This document shows, one piece after another, positions 1-11,059 of a DNA stretch of 64,000 nt. The first letter of the stretch is position 1; the number at the start of each line of letters is the position of its first letter. Position numbers and translations under genes: made by a program. The notes beneath the pieces are model-generated. The model saw only the letters and a program-made list of their open reading frames with translations, was not told the origin of the DNA and ran no database searches. Origin of the DNA: Hericium rajendrae (taxonomy: Eukaryota; Basidiomycota; Agaricomycetes; Russulales; Hericiaceae); assembly GCA_033439255.1 (NCBI GenBank), contig CM065884.1, positions 2,294,001 to 2,358,000 on the forward strand, written 5' to 3'.

Positions 1-473
1 GGTGAGTTAATGGGCATTTAGGTTTATGTCGGGTGGCTACTACTGTACATTTAGTTAAATGGTTACATCTAGTGGTGACGCGCGAAATGCGAGGGCCGTG
101 AGCGGCACAGCAAAGCTCCGCACGCGTCGCGAGGGCTATGTCAGGACAGCAGGATCACGCGGAGTCGGTGGGGGTACGTGCGAGGTGCGCAGTCAGCCGG
201 GCCACGCACGAGTTGTGCGTGACGTGCGTGCGACAGCGGGACCATGCATGCGATGGTGGGGTCGCGCGCGCGATGATAGGGGCATGTACGCGGTGATGGG
301 GTCACAAGCGTGGCCATGGGTGTGTACATGGGTGCCTTTGGGCACTCGAGGGTGTGCGTGCGCACGGGCATGCCTGTCGGGGGTCATCCGAGGCCGTATG
401 CGCGCAGCCGGAGGCAGGCGCGGGCATGCACACGCGCAGGCGCAGGCGGAGTGCCGGAACCCATGGGCAGGCA

Positions 474-546
474 GGTGGAGGCGGAGAGGTGGGCAGGCAG
501 GCAGAGGTGGAGGCGGAGAGGTGGGCAGGCAGGCAGAGGCGGAGGC
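474..546. repeat. 33-bp direct repeat in G1 island
   Basis: Two nearly perfect tandem units of about 33 bp, built on 'gaggtgggcaggcaggcag'. GC-rich low-complexity sequence with no function visible. Confidence 0.6.
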
Positions 547-705
547 ATGAGCAGGCAGGCGGAGGCACAGTCGCGGGCTTGCCTGTGCTGTCAACGCTGT
601 GCGCTGAAGCATTGTTGGCAGCCCAGGGCTATGCATGCGCTGTGGGGCCATGCGCAGGCATGCACGGACTGCTGGGGCCATCACGCATGTCGCGTTGCAC
701 TTGCT

Positions 706-735
706 CGAGCCTCGTTGCCATGGCAACGAGGCTCG
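706..735. promoter_or_regulatory. Perfect 30-bp X-box-like palindrome in G1
   Basis: A perfect palindrome centred on GTTGCCATGGCAAC, the canonical RFX-family X-box half-sites (GTTGCC and GGCAAC). It lies on the same arm as the intron and stem-loop at 848-921. Related palindromes occur in G2 (3304-3327), G3 (20315-20339) and F1 (37269-37297, 37522-37552). Binding by an RFX protein is inference from the motif only. Confidence 0.55.
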
Positions 736-847
736 ATGAGGTGGGCGGCATTGAGTCGGTGGCGTTGTCGGGGAGATGTGATAGCGGGCGTGGCGGGGTC
801 GTAGTCGAGGGGAGTGGGGCGGTGTGGGGTACGAAGATACAAATGCG

Positions 848-921
848 CAAGTATCGCTCGTGTAAACGAGCGATACTCGCTTTGTTAGTACGAAAAGACA
901 AAGAATATTGTAATTACTTAC
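848..921 (-). ncRNA. Intron plus stem-loop module (G1)
   Basis: On the minus strand a 42-nt intron (921 to 880) begins GTAAGT and ends TACTAAC-AAAG. It runs straight into a stem-loop with arms GAGTATCGCTCG and CGAGCGATACT. The same arrangement of donor, branch site, acceptor and stem-loop recurs at least ten more times in the window. I infer a spliced non-coding transcript starting near 1100-1240 on the minus strand. No coding frame is conserved between copies. Confidence 0.6.
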
Positions 922-1250
922 CTAACATGACCCTCCCCGCATCTACTAGCCCACCGGAGTGTCGAACGACGCCTTGCGTCGTGTGTTGACTCTTGAGCGA
1001 GGTTGAGTGAAGGAAGGCGAGAGTGGAGAGAGGAAAGTGAGGAAGTCGTGCCGAAGTCCCTCAGCCACAGAGCACTTGACGCGAGCCCAGCTTTCTTCGA
1101 CATCAGAAAGTCAAATAAAATCGTGATAAATCCAGAAAAAAGGGAGCTTCTACATATTATTCGTAAGACCAGAATCAATGAGCTAACTAGATATCTAATG
1201 GACAGTACGCTCGCGACCCGAGAAGTCAACTTAACCAAGTCTAATTCCTA

Positions 1251-1345
1251 GCCTTTCTCGCGGCTGTCGGCAGCGCCCGGCAGCCACATTTGCGGCTCCG
1301 ACTGGGCACGTCTGGGCTTAGCCTTATAAGGCACGCGCGACGCGT
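1251..1345. promoter_or_regulatory. Divergent promoter zone of G1
   Basis: GC-rich block with repeated GGCAG/CCGGCAG words followed by TATAAG at 1325-1330 for the plus strand. Spliced, AT-rich sequence follows to the right, and a spliced island transcript is inferred to the left. G2 has the same block (about 4010-4080), and G3 and G4 have it inverted. Confidence 0.45.
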
Positions 1346-1481
1346 CGTCTCTTTCCTCTCAACCATAACAATCTCTTCTGCCACGTCGTCATCTCTGCTC
1401 GTCGTTGTCTGCTCGTCATTGTCTGCTCGTCGTTGTTTGCTCGTCGTCATCTGCTTGTTGTTATCTCTGCTCGTCATTCTT

Positions 1482-1660
1482 AAGGTACAGTTGCTATTGT
1501 TTTCTTTCTTATTCTTATACTAATATTAAGTATTATCTTAATAGATTTTCGCTTTTCTAATGCTTTGGTAAGTTCACCTTGTAGTCTTCGGTTGTTGTGT
1601 CACTCACTAGTATGTGTATACTTATTAGATTTTCGCTTTTTTGTTATTTAGGGTAAGTTT
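1482..1660 (+). ncRNA. Spliced micro-exon transcript of G1
   Basis: Downstream of TATAAG (1325) and a CGTCGT-rich leader, a donor at about 1482 opens a chain of short introns. Two micro-exons are seen. The first, 1545-1567 (23 nt), follows AATAG and precedes GTAAGTTC. The second, 1629-1652 (about 24 nt), follows TTAG and precedes GTAAGTTT. Both begin ATTTTCGCTTTT. The same micro-exon start occurs in G2 (4358-4380) and, on the minus strand, in G3 and G4. No open frame is maintained, so I call it non-coding, with moderate confidence. Confidence 0.45.
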
Positions 1661-1879
1661 GTTTGTGATCTTTTGTATTGATTTTAGCTAATGCTTATCT
1701 TTTTGTAGTGTTTGTATATAAAATTTCATAGCTTTATGTAATGTTTATTAGTTCTATTATGTTGTAGTTAAATAGAGTAAATAAATGAAATTATGTTTTG
1801 ATCAATAATGTGATTGACTTTAGGCTATTGATGTGATCTTTTATTAAATATATAGAATTCTGTTTGTTATATAATTGTA

Positions 1880-2165
1880 GATTGAATAGTATAAATAGAG
1901 TCTATTGCTTGTATAGATGTGTCAAGTCTACCTTGTAAATATAGCTTACATCAATGATATAGCTTTCATAGCTTCTATAGCTATGTATCTTATTATAGCT
2001 GTATAGTCAGCTATGATAGCTATGATAGCACTTTATAGCATCTCCCTTGATCTCTATAGCACTATATAGCATTCCTTCTTGGTTATATAGGCTATGGAGT
2101 AAAGGGCAATGCTATGGCTCTAGGAACTCTATATAACTCTGATAGAGCTATGTAGCACCTCTACA
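1880..2165. repeat. 'tatag' repeat flank of G1
   Basis: Dense irregular repeats of the words CTATGATAG, CTATATAG and AGCTATG. Equivalent blocks flank G2, G3, G4 and the G5 remnant, so they are subterminal repeats of this element family. Confidence 0.7.
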
Positions 2166-2176
2166 TTTTCCTGATG

Positions 2177-2253
2177 CTGGGGCAAGCTGTGGATGAGGAG
2201 AGCGACACTAGCACATTGTCTTTCCTGCTGCTTGGCCTCGAGCTGGAACAAAC
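2177..2253 (-). pseudogene. Fragment of Ulp1-like gene between G1 and G2
   Basis: About 77 bp left between the end of G1 (2176) and the start of G2 (2254). Its minus strand reads as an open stretch of hydrophobic and Gln-rich residues that would continue the Ulp1-like peptidase fragment seen at 4985-5251. It is too short for independent recognition, and its identity rests on position. Confidence 0.35.
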
Positions 2254-3303
2254 ATCTGAAAAATTGGAATTTTATATAGCCAAAAGGCAGACTATATGTG
2301 CTATGAGAGCTCTATGTGTGCTATGTGGCAGGGCTATTCAGCTATGTAGAGCTATGTAGACTATAATAGTTATCATAGCAGGCAGTGCAACATATATAGA
2401 GCTATGTACTTGTAAGAGGGCACTATGAATGCTACAAACCCCTATAGGCAGCTTTGGTCACTATGATTGCTATCATAAGCCATCTAGACATCAGAGTGAT
2501 CAAGTCAAAAAAAAAATTATATTCGAGGCCATTACATTACAACAAAGTATATAAAGTAATGACTACATCACGCGCACATGTGAGGCCTTCAAAAAGCATC
2601 TGGGGGGGGCATTCTATCCGCACGCGGGATGCAGCGTGCACATGCGGCACATCGAGTGCGGGTGTGGTGCATCAAGCGCTGGCGCGGCACGGCGCGGCGC
2701 ATCGAGCGCTGACACGGGGTGTTACACGCGCGTGCAGGTCGTTGGGGCGCGGTGTGCTGCGCGTGCGTGCGGCATGTCAAGCGGCGTGGGAGTCGTCGAG
2801 CGGGCGTGTTGGGGGGTTACACATGCACGCGGAATGCTGCACGCTGGTGCGGCACGTCGAGCACGGGCGCGGGGCGTCGAGCGTGGGCATGGGGCGTTGG
2901 ATGCGGGCGCAGGGTGCTGGATGTGGGCGCGGGGTGCTGGACGTGGGTGCGAGTTGTCATGCACACGTGCAAGGCATTGAGCATCGCACACGCGCGCGTG
3001 TGGGACGTTGCGGGCAACTGCACCGTTGAGCGCGTGGCCAAGGCGTCGCGTGCGCGTCCGGGGCCCTTACTGGCCGTGGCGTGCGAGCGCGAGTTGCTGT
3101 ACCCATATTTGGGCCATGGGGTTCGAGCGCGGGGCTTGGGGATAGGGGGCTGTGGGTCACGCGGGGTGGATGCTGTGCGGGAGCTGGTGTATGTGCATTG
3201 GCGGGGCAGTGCGAGAGTACGCGCCATTGTGTGCAAGTGCGAAGCCGCCGCGCGGTCGGCGAGCATGCGGGAACATGTGCCATGGGCACGAACGATGTCC
3301 CGA

Positions 3304-3327
3304 GTCCCATTGCCATGGCAACGGGAC
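3304..3327. promoter_or_regulatory. X-box-like palindrome in G2
   Basis: Near-perfect palindrome GTCCCATTGCCA / TGGCAACGGGAC on the island arm of G2. It sits about 280 bp from the intron and stem-loop module, comparable with the position in G1. RFX-type recognition is inferred from the motif. Confidence 0.5.
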
Positions 3328-3606
3328 ACCTACCGCGCAGTCACCAGCGGACGTCGACGGCACGGGCCGCAACATTGCCTGCGCGCACGACGTGCAGACA
3401 ATGCGGCACGGTGGGCGTGCATAGTCCATGGCCCGGGGTGTGGGTGGCACATTGGGTGCGGGAGGTTGATGTTGCGCATGCGGGTAACCTGGGACGTTGG
3501 TGGCATCATTGAGGAGGTGAAGAGGGCGATGTGAAGGCAGCGGGGGTGGCAGAGATGTGATGTGGGCAGTGGGAGGTGGTGGGAGACGTTGCAATGTCGA
3601 GACAAC

Positions 3607-3679
3607 GAGTGTCGCTCGAAAACGAGCGACACTCTATGTTAGTACGAAGAAACAATAAAATACACTGTTTTTTACTTAC
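3607..3679 (-). ncRNA. Intron plus stem-loop module (G2)
   Basis: The minus-strand intron (3679 to 3634, 46 nt) starts GTAAGTAA and ends GTACTAACATAG. It is followed at once by a stem with arms GAGTGTCGCTCG and CGAGCGACACTC. Compared with G1, the stem differs by a compensated pair (A-T to G-C), which keeps the palindrome. Confidence 0.6.
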
Positions 3680-4009
3680 CTGGGGCCCTCTGGCTGCCTC
3701 AAGCCCGATCCTGCTGTGTTGATGCTCGATGTACGATGAAGAACGGAGGAAGCGAACGAGGAAATGGAGGAGGGGAAGGGAGAGTGAAGGAGAGTGGGTG
3801 GGAATGAGGACGTCTCGATGCGTTAAGTCAGTGCTTCAGCCACCGAATGCGCGAAGAGACTTTACAAATCAAATCAAATAGCTAAAAATACGAAAAAAAG
3901 AGAACAACTATACATTTCATGTCTGAGTAGAATACATGAGCTACTTATGTAGCAAGTGTACGGTACGTTACTGAGTAGCAGGTTCAACATAACCAACTCT
4001 AATCACTAG

Positions 4010-4100
4010 TCTCTGACGCGGCACTCGGCAACTCCCGGCAGCTGTGATTCTCGGCTTCGCCTGAAATTCGTATATAAGGCTCGCGCGATGCGCGTTGCCT
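4010..4100. promoter_or_regulatory. Divergent promoter zone of G2
   Basis: Contains CGGCAACTCCCGGCAG and TATATAAG at 4071-4078 (plus). The plus-strand leader is followed by a donor near 4228. On the minus strand the island transcript is inferred to begin at about 3900-4000, near a TATTTGATTTG block that is also present in G3 and G4. Confidence 0.5.
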
Positions 4101-4227
4101 CTTGCTCTTTAACCCTCACTATCCCTTGCCACGTCGACACGTTTGTCGTCGTCGTTTGCTCACTTGCCATCGTTTGCTTGCTCGTCGCCGTCGTTTGATT
4201 GCTCTCATCGTCGTTCTCTCCGTCGTT

Positions 4228-4440
4228 AAGGTAAGCCCTTATTCTTAGTTCTGTTATAACTTATATACTAATGTCTTCATACTTATTACAACACCATTGT
4301 AGTCCTACTAGGTAGACTTTGTTATATTTTGTACTGATGCTGTAAACTGTTTTGTAGATTTTCGCTTTTTTGTTAGTCTGGTAAGTTTTTATGTCTTATC
4401 TTTGTTATCTTTCAATACTAATGTTTTGTAAGATTTTGTA
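4228..4440 (+). ncRNA. Spliced micro-exon transcript of G2
   Basis: A donor (AAG|GTAAGCC) near 4228 leads to a micro-exon at 4358-4380. This begins ATTTTCGCTTTT, is 23 nt long, and is flanked by TTTGTAG and GTAAGTTT. It matches the micro-exons of G1 in length and first 12 bases. The rest of the leader is CGTCGTTTGCT repeats. Non-coding is inferred because no frame continues. Confidence 0.45.
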
Positions 4441-4780
4441 GTCTTCTATTTGGGTTTTGTTATCTACCTTTATCTTATCTTATCTCTTATCTTATCTCTT
4501 CTTTTATCTTATCTTCTTTTATCTTATCTATGTCTTATATAATATCTGTATATAGATATAGATGTTTGTATAGTTTAAAAGTTTGTTTATATAGTTTGTA
4601 TTATTGTTATAATACTTAATAAAATTTAAATTGATTTGTTCTTATTATTGATTGTTGTACTTTGTAAATCAAGTTTATTTTATTTATTAAATTGTAAAAT
4701 AAATTAGATACAATAAGTTCTGAAAGTTAACATAGTTTTGATAGTCATATATAATATATATAATATACATATAGTCTATA
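4440..4780. other. AT-rich spacer of G2, no gene seen
   Basis: TTATCT-type simple repeats (4470-4530), then AT-rich sequence without an open frame. It corresponds to similar spacers at 1660-1880, 19150-19440 and 28400-28650. Confidence 0.6.
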
Positions 4781-4984
4781 ACATAAATAGCATACATACA
4801 ATATGTAGTAAGCATAGCTTGTATAGCTACCTTATACTATGATACCTATGCCTTATAGTAAGGTAGCTATGATAGCTATGATAGCTCTCCATAGCTGTCC
4901 TATTTGGCTCTATAGCTCTATATAGATGACCTCTAAGCTATATAGAGCTATGAAGAAAAGGAGACAGCTATCAAGCTATTAGAG

Positions 4985-6230
4985 CTATGTAGCTGATATA
5001 GTGATATATAGCTCTGACAGATTTCTCAGATATGGAAAGCGAAGCTTCATGAACTCAGTACGTAGTACAATGCTGTCTCGAAAGGTGTGGCTCCATTTGT
5101 AGGTGAAATAATTGATGACCGCATGGTTGAGCATCTGCCCGGGACGAAGTCGTTCTACATCGGCGACTTTGCAGTCGTCGATGCAGACCTTACCATCCAG
5201 AACGCTGCACACCTCGACCTTAAAATCTCCATCGCAGACCTGGTCCTGCACGGTCTTCGAGACAGCATTAGACCATGGGCAAGAGATGTGGCAAGACTAC
5301 GCACCTGACGCAGAACATTCTGCACGCTCTTTCCTCCCTTGTCTCTCTAGTCAATAACTACTGCACGCACGCCTGTACTCCACATTTTCATACCAAAGAC
5401 AATGTCCCGAAAGCGAAGGCCAATCGCATGGAGGGACGCACTTTGCTCATCCCTCAACTGAAACAGGGAAAGCTTGGCCTCAAAGTCACCAAGATGGCTT
5501 AGCCCGAGAGCCACAGCCTCCTGGTAGCCAGATTGAAGGGCAAGAACAAGCCCATAGTTCAAGTCGTTTGCATCCTGCAGCAGAGTGGAGACTTGCTCAT
5601 GAATGGTGCGTTGCTCAGACACCACGCCGCTGTCGAGATCGGCGCAGGCCCACAGCCATAGAAGCTCGTTTGTCTTGAGCCAATCGTGAAACGTGTCGAG
5701 TGCCTTCACGACTTCAGACGTGACAGCCGGCAAGAGGAGGATATGCGGAGGTGGGTGCTGAGACGAAAGCAAGGGATGGGAGAGGGTGATTAAGGACGGG
5801 GAGCGGAGGCGAGACAAACAGGCTCGTGTGCGAGCTTTTGACTCAAGTCGTTCAGCGTGTGCCGCAAGGCCCTCAGAGGTGGAGAGGATGAAGATAGAGC
5901 CGTCAGCCCACTTCGCCGCCTGCTTGTTCCTAAGAAACGGCAAAAAAAAAGTAGTAAGTCACTCATATAATCCTCATAGTGCATGTTACTCACCTTCTTT
6001 GATTCACATTAAGCGCATCCATCCTCGCCTGCTCATCTGCTGTGTACGGGACACCACACCGCGATTTCGATCGAGAGCCCTTCGAGTCTGGACCGGCCTT
6101 CATAGATATTCTAGAGGTCCTACATAGGCATTTTGTAAAGATGTAAGTCACCTTCCAAAGAAAACAAGAGGGGATACTTACCGTTAAGCCTTGAGGAACG
6201 ATGGTGGTGAGAGCACAAGGCCAAGTCGAT
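4985..6230 (-). pseudogene. Decayed Ulp1-like (C48 family) protease gene of element P2
   Basis: Two minus-strand segments. The upstream segment (5943-5347) contains a helical region with WLKTNELLWLWACADL, YGLVLALQSGYQEAVALGL and LSLFQLRDEQ. I associate this with the region preceding the protease domain in transposon-linked Ulp1 proteins of agaricomycetes. The downstream segment (5251 to about 5030) carries RPGQMLNHAVINYF, matching the L-ND-VINYF-KW entry motif of Ulp1/SENP cysteine peptidases. The catalytic His, Asp and Cys would lie further on; the gene is cut there by G2 and G1. The original Asn-Asp is Asn-His here. Stops between segments mean it is broken unless unseen introns remove them. 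It faces away from the P2 transposase at 21601-24581. P1 inserted just upstream of it. Confidence 0.5.
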
Positions 6231-6299
6231 ATTCGACGTGTTGAACGTGCCCAAGTCGCAAGGTGTTAGACGCATTCATCAGCAAAAGGGCAATCTTCT

Positions 6300-7450
6300 G
6301 ACTGGTCTGACTGTCTGACTCTTGTCTGAGATTTCTGGATAGGTCCATTTCTCTGATTTACATATGAATAAAATAGTGTGTAGATCATTTTGTAAAATTA
6401 GACAAATATCAGACCTGTCAGATTTTTGAAAATCTACTAGACATAGCTAATCTTGTCAGACATTTACTAAATCCTCAGACAATTGCTATGTTTCAGATAC
6501 AATTAGACAGGTCCCTATTGTCAAGTATATTTCAGATACTTCAGACTTCTAATATCTGTCAGATATAAGTAAACTTGTCAGATAATAAAAAACTTATTAG
6601 ACAATTACAAGTTTTAGATATGATTAGATGAAACTCTATCATCAAGTATATTTTAGACACTTCAGACATTTTGCATTCATCAGATGCTATTGTTTTTGTT
6701 AGACAAACAATGTTATTCAGATACAATTAGACGGGTCCCTATCGTCAAGTATATTTTAGATACTTCAGACTTCTGATATCTGTCAGATATAAGTAAACTT
6801 GTCAGATAATGGACAACTTCTCAGACAGTTATAACTTTTCAGATACAATCAGACAGGTCTCTATCATCAAGTATATTTTAGACACTTCAGACATTTTGCA
6901 TTCATCAGATGCTATTGTTTTTGTTAGACAAACAATGTTATTCAGATACAATTAGATGGGTCCCTATCATCAAGTATATTTCAGATACTTCAGACTTCTG
7001 ATATCTATCAAATATAAGTAAACTTGTCAGATAATGGACAACTTCTCAGACAGTTATAACTTTTCAGATACAATCAGACAGGTCCCTATCATCAAGTATA
7101 TTTCAGACACTTCAGACTTCTAATATCTGTTAGATGTAAGTAAACTTGTCAGATAATAAGAAACTTTGTAGATAATTATAACTTTTCAGATACAATCAGA
7201 TAAGTCTCTATTATCAAGTGTATTTTAGATACTTTAAACATTGTACATTCATCAGATGCTATTGTTTTTGTCAGACAAACAATATTATTTAGATACAATC
7301 AGACAGATCTCTATTATCAAGTATATTTTAGAGACTTCAGACTTTTAATATCTATCAGATATAAAGAAACATATTAGATAATAAAAAACTTCTCAGACAA
7401 TCATAACTTTTCAGATACAATTAGATGAATCTCTATCATCAAGTGTATTT
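6300..7450. repeat. Left subterminal repeats of P1
   Basis: Irregular repeats of about 90-170 bp built on 'cagatacaatcagacagg', 'tccctatcatcaagtata' and 'acttcagacttctgatatc'. Such subterminal arrays are typical of CACTA-like transposase binding regions. The CTATCGTCAAG core reappears inverted at the right end (17828-17850) and in the MITE at 9533-9823. Confidence 0.75.
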
Positions 7451-7692
7451 TAGACACTTTAGAGTTTAGTATATTTATAATTTGTTAAAGTTTGTATTAG
7501 ATTTTAGACAATCAACTTATCTCAGATATATTCAAACAGATGTTTGTTGTTAGATAAAATTTTTGAGTCATTTTCTTGAGACTTTATATTAAAAATCTAA
7601 AAGGATGAGAGTTTTTACACAGAAATAGTAACATTACTTAACCTAATTGCACTTATCACACTGTAAAGATATAAAATAACACATCAATCAAT

Positions 7693-10600
7693 TTAAAATG
7701 CTATTTCATTAGCATGATGATCAGAAAACTTATTTACATAGTAAGTATAAAAGGAATCTAAGGAATAAGTATGTCTAAAGTCAGTAGGAAGAAATTCTGC
7801 TTCAAAAACAGGCATCAAGTGAGCTCCTCGCAAAATACTATCAACATGGATTACAGAACGAATATTGTTGCCATCTTCATCAAGTTCTCGCTCTACAATC
7901 CACATTTTGGTATCAGGATCTGGCTCTTCTCCAACAGGAACAAACCACTCTACATATGCACAAGGATATGTGACTTTGTGATATTCAAATGAAAAGAATA
8001 GAAGAACTCGTCCAATAAAAAGTCCCTGCATTCCTGGTAACTCTGTGCCACTTTCAACAAAAATGCAATCTCGACGTGAAGGTCCATATCGCCATTCTGG
8101 TGTAGAACGAATGCGATGACAATGCATGTTTGTCAGACCTGACAAATCACTAGGAGAATGATATAAGCAAGAGCAGAATGAAACACATCAACTCTATATG
8201 GAGCTCGAGGAAGTGCAGATAATTCTAATTCTGCTGATGAATGATCAGGATGAAGTTGATCATACACAAATCTTTGAATCATCTCAGAAAGCTCAGGATA
8301 ACCAATGTGACCTTCAAGCCTATGAAGTTCTCGAGGATAATGAGGTGCTTTCTTTCTAGCTAAAGTTACATTTGCCATATATTCTGGCACATCATATGCT
8401 GGTCCTCCATCTATATGATGCTTTGTAGCTTTTTCTTTATCTTCATTAAGTTCATCTTCATCTTCAAGTTCTGAATCTGATTCAAGATCTGAATCAGATT
8501 CAGATTCAGAGGAGTCTGGTTCATAGTCTGAGTCTATTTCTGATTCAGAGGAGTTTAATATAGATTTAGAATTATCAATGTTGACAAGATCTAGAGGCAA
8601 ATCAAGCATGCCACGAGCTATGAAGTCATTTTTAGCTGCAGCAAGTTTGTCAAGCCTCTGATTTGTGAGCAGCATCTGCTCGAGTGCATTAAATCTGCTA
8701 GAACGTCGCCATGGCTCTTTTACAGCTTTGATGTGTTTGGCCTCAGTTATAGATGTGCAAAGTCCATTTGGCACACCAAACAGCCGAATAAGTTCAACAT
8801 AATGCATCAGAGCATGCTGTTTAGGTAGAGAAAATGCTTCACGAATTTCAACATCCTTAAAGATAACTCGTTCTTTATGAAATTTTGCAAGTGCAGCTTC
8901 CATAGCATTTAGTGCAGTCTCATCAATAGTTGGCCTTCGTGCAAGATAGCAGAACTCCATGAATGCAGCAATAGCTCGAACCATCTGATCTGGAACATGT
9001 CCTTGAATTGCAGGCAAATATACCTTCATCAAAGCCTTAGAGTCATCACCAGTCCATTGCTGAAACCCACGTCCTTCAGGAAATCGATGCAGTTCTGGAA
9101 ATGAAGGAGCAGCAGCAATTCTTTGATCAATATCTGCCATAATTCCAGAAGCACGAGTTGGTCCATGTTCATGAATCAGATAATCTTCAACCCAAGCTAC
9201 CAAGTGATCTTTGAAAACACCCTTGATTACTTGATGCAAAAGATCAAATACAATAAGCTCATGAATATCTCCCCTTGGAAAATAAAATGTGAATGGCTAA
9301 GAAAATAAATTAGAATAAGTCAAAACTTTATATTTTAGCTAGTTGTACTCATCATGATATCAGGAACTATGCCATATTTATCCCAGAGATCTTTTGCCTT
9401 AGTGCCATGATTCATTAAAAATTCTGTATGTGTATGACTTCGAGTTCCACCACCTCCATCATCTAGATCTTTTGGTCGAGACAAGCATTTTGGACACCAA
9501 CCTGAAACAATACAAGATACCAGCACTTGTTCCATCAGGAAAAGGGGAAATGTCTGACTGTCTGACTGTCTGACAGTTGTCTGAAATGTCTAAACTTCTG
9601 ACCCACATATGGATGGAATTACATATAGATTATTATTATATAGAGCTCAGATAGACTCAGACTTCAGTCTGACATCAGACAAAAATGTCTGAAAGGCACT
9701 TGACGATAGGGACCCGTCTAATTGGTCTGATTGTCTGATCATCTGGACCAGACAGAACCAGACAGAATCAGATCAGATTAGACAAAGTCAGACACCATTC
9801 AGACAAATGCTGGTTTACTGATGTCAGGATAATCTCCAATATAAGGTCCAATCCCATAAATAACACGACGAAGATGTCCATCAGAACATCGAACAATCTC
9901 TGGAGTAGTCATGCCAGGACGCAAATGCTCAAGAATTGTACGCAAAGACTGTTGTATTAAATGCCGACGAAATTTACAAAAAGCCACATCATTTTGATAT
10001 CGTCTATCTGTTTTTCCAAGAGATAAAAATCCCAAGATGCTTACAGCATCTCTATGAGCTCGACGAACATTGTTATGCACATTTCCAATTGAACCATACA
10101 GTGGCCAAAATTCATTGTGTCCTGTAGCAACAGAGACTGTAGTTTTATCACTGCCTAGAATTACAGGCACAAACATAGCACCTTTGTTAGTTGGATCTTC
10201 AGCCATAATTGTATCAGCTTGTTTCCATGACCAATCTCCAGTCATAAAGTCTGTCCACTGTCGTTCACCATTTTCTTTAAGTTTCGCCTTGGAGCATAGT
10301 CAAATTCTTTAGCAAAATCAGGATTTTTTAGTTGGTTATGCACAAGTGTATGTGGATTGCGATACCAGACTTCAAATTCTTTTGACATCCATGAAGGTGG
10401 GTTTTTAGGTAGCTTTCCCTTATATTTTACTGCAAAACAAAGCCACTCAGCATCTCCATGCTCAATTGAATCAAGCACTGCATGGAGATCATCTTTATTT
10501 GCATATGGATATGCATCAGTAGTTTTGGCCCACATTCCCATAAGATGGTTAAATTTCTTCTTAGAAACTGGCATCTCTCGAAAAAGCAAATCTGCAGCCT

Positions 10601-11033
10601 CAAATTCTACTCGATTTCGAAAAGGAGACCAATTATTAGAATCAGGAATATCCTGTGGATGTGGAGCTGCTCCATCATCAAGATAGTTGCCTGCACTATC
10701 ACATGGTCTTCCATTGAGGTCAGGATGCATTATATTCTGAATTCCAGGCTCTGCAGCAATATCATCCATGTCATCATCTTCAAGTTCACCATAATGTGGA
10801 TCAGCATAAAATATATCTGGCACTTCTGATGAGGATGAACGAGACAATGGCCGAGGTGCAGGTTTCAAAGGCACATTGAGAGCATCATCATCTCTGTTTA
10901 ATTCAGGATGTATAATATGAATATGCTGCTGCAAGCCTCCAAGTGTCACAAAGCCCCTCCGACATGTAGAAGTCAAGGGTTGTGGGCAGACAAATATACG
11001 AGGCTTGTATTGCTTTCGGCGAGGAGGTGCCAT
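7693..11033 (-). pseudogene. Plavaka-family transposase of P1 (interrupted)
   Basis: The start is chosen at MAPPRRKQ (11033) because the P3 copy begins MAPR at the same place. Order: a C2H2-like finger (CPQPLTSTC...HIHIIH), an acidic linker, the conserved SDKTTVSV and IGNVHNNVRRAH region (about 10130-10010), GDYP (9830), CPKC (about 9490), then the core LHQVIKGVFKDH (9245), WTGDDSKALMKVYLP, RFNALEQMLLTNQRL (about 8690), an acidic Ser/Glu tract, and a C-terminal module ending YVNKFSDHHANEIAF (7693). An intron lies at about 9240-9350. Breaks: a MITE at 9533-9823, apparent 1-nt frameshifts near 10270 and 8160, and a degenerate splice donor near 9345. The family is inferred from these motifs and is CACTA-like; a D-D-E triad could not be assigned by eye. 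Confidence 0.7.
9533..9823. mobile_element. 291-bp MITE derived from P1 family, inside P1 transposase
   Basis: Ends CATCAGGAAAAGGG and GGTTTACTGATG, flanked by TC on both sides (9531-9532 and 9824-9825). The interior repeats P1's own right end, including CACTTGACGATAGGGACC-type sequence. Removing it with one TC restores the reading through the conserved GDYPEQ motif of the transposase, which confirms the edges. Confidence 0.8.
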
Positions 11034-11059
11034 TATAGCAACTGAGACAATCAGAAGTC

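Larger units (their letters stand above)
1..2176 (-). mobile_element. G1: GC-island element, left part outside window
   Basis: First of five related elements that I call G. It has a CpG-rich island (about 60-1350), a divergent promoter zone (about 1100-1330), and an AT-rich flank ending in dense 'tatag' repeats (1880-2160) and the terminus CCTGATG at 2176. The same order is seen in G2, G3 and G4. In G3 and G4 the island lies on the right, so G1 is inverted relative to them. The many ORFs in the island are Arg/Ala/Gly/Cys/His-rich in every frame and match nothing I recognise, so I treat it as non-coding. The right flank (2177-2253) looks like Ulp1-like gene sequence, which implies insertion into that gene. 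Confidence 0.6.
2254..5032 (-). mobile_element. G2: complete GC-island element (inverted)
   Basis: A 2.8-kb element. The left end, CATCTGAAAAATT followed by TTTTATATAG, matches the reverse complement of the right ends of G4 and G5. The right end is ATTTCTCAGATA. Order: tatag flank (2280-2500), CpG-rich island (2560-3660), spliced transcript start (about 3680-4000, minus), divergent promoter (about 4010-4080), plus-strand micro-exon region (4230-4440), AT-rich spacer and tatag flank (4780-5000). It splits a Ulp1-like gene. No matching target duplication could be read. Confidence 0.6.

Noticed and set aside
59-989. Several long overlapping ORFs in the G1 island (similar sets at 2454-3632, 20131-21318, 29774-31088 and 37154-37652)
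   Set aside because: Open in many frames at once because stop codons are rare in GC-rich or CpG-decayed repeats. Products are Arg/Ala/Pro/His/Cys-rich, without domains, and not conserved between G copies.
2254-5032. G elements as LTR retrotransposons, SINEs or Helitrons
   Set aside because: They have inverted rather than direct terminal repeats. G4 shows a 2-bp duplication, and there is no poly-A tail and no CTRR hairpin end.
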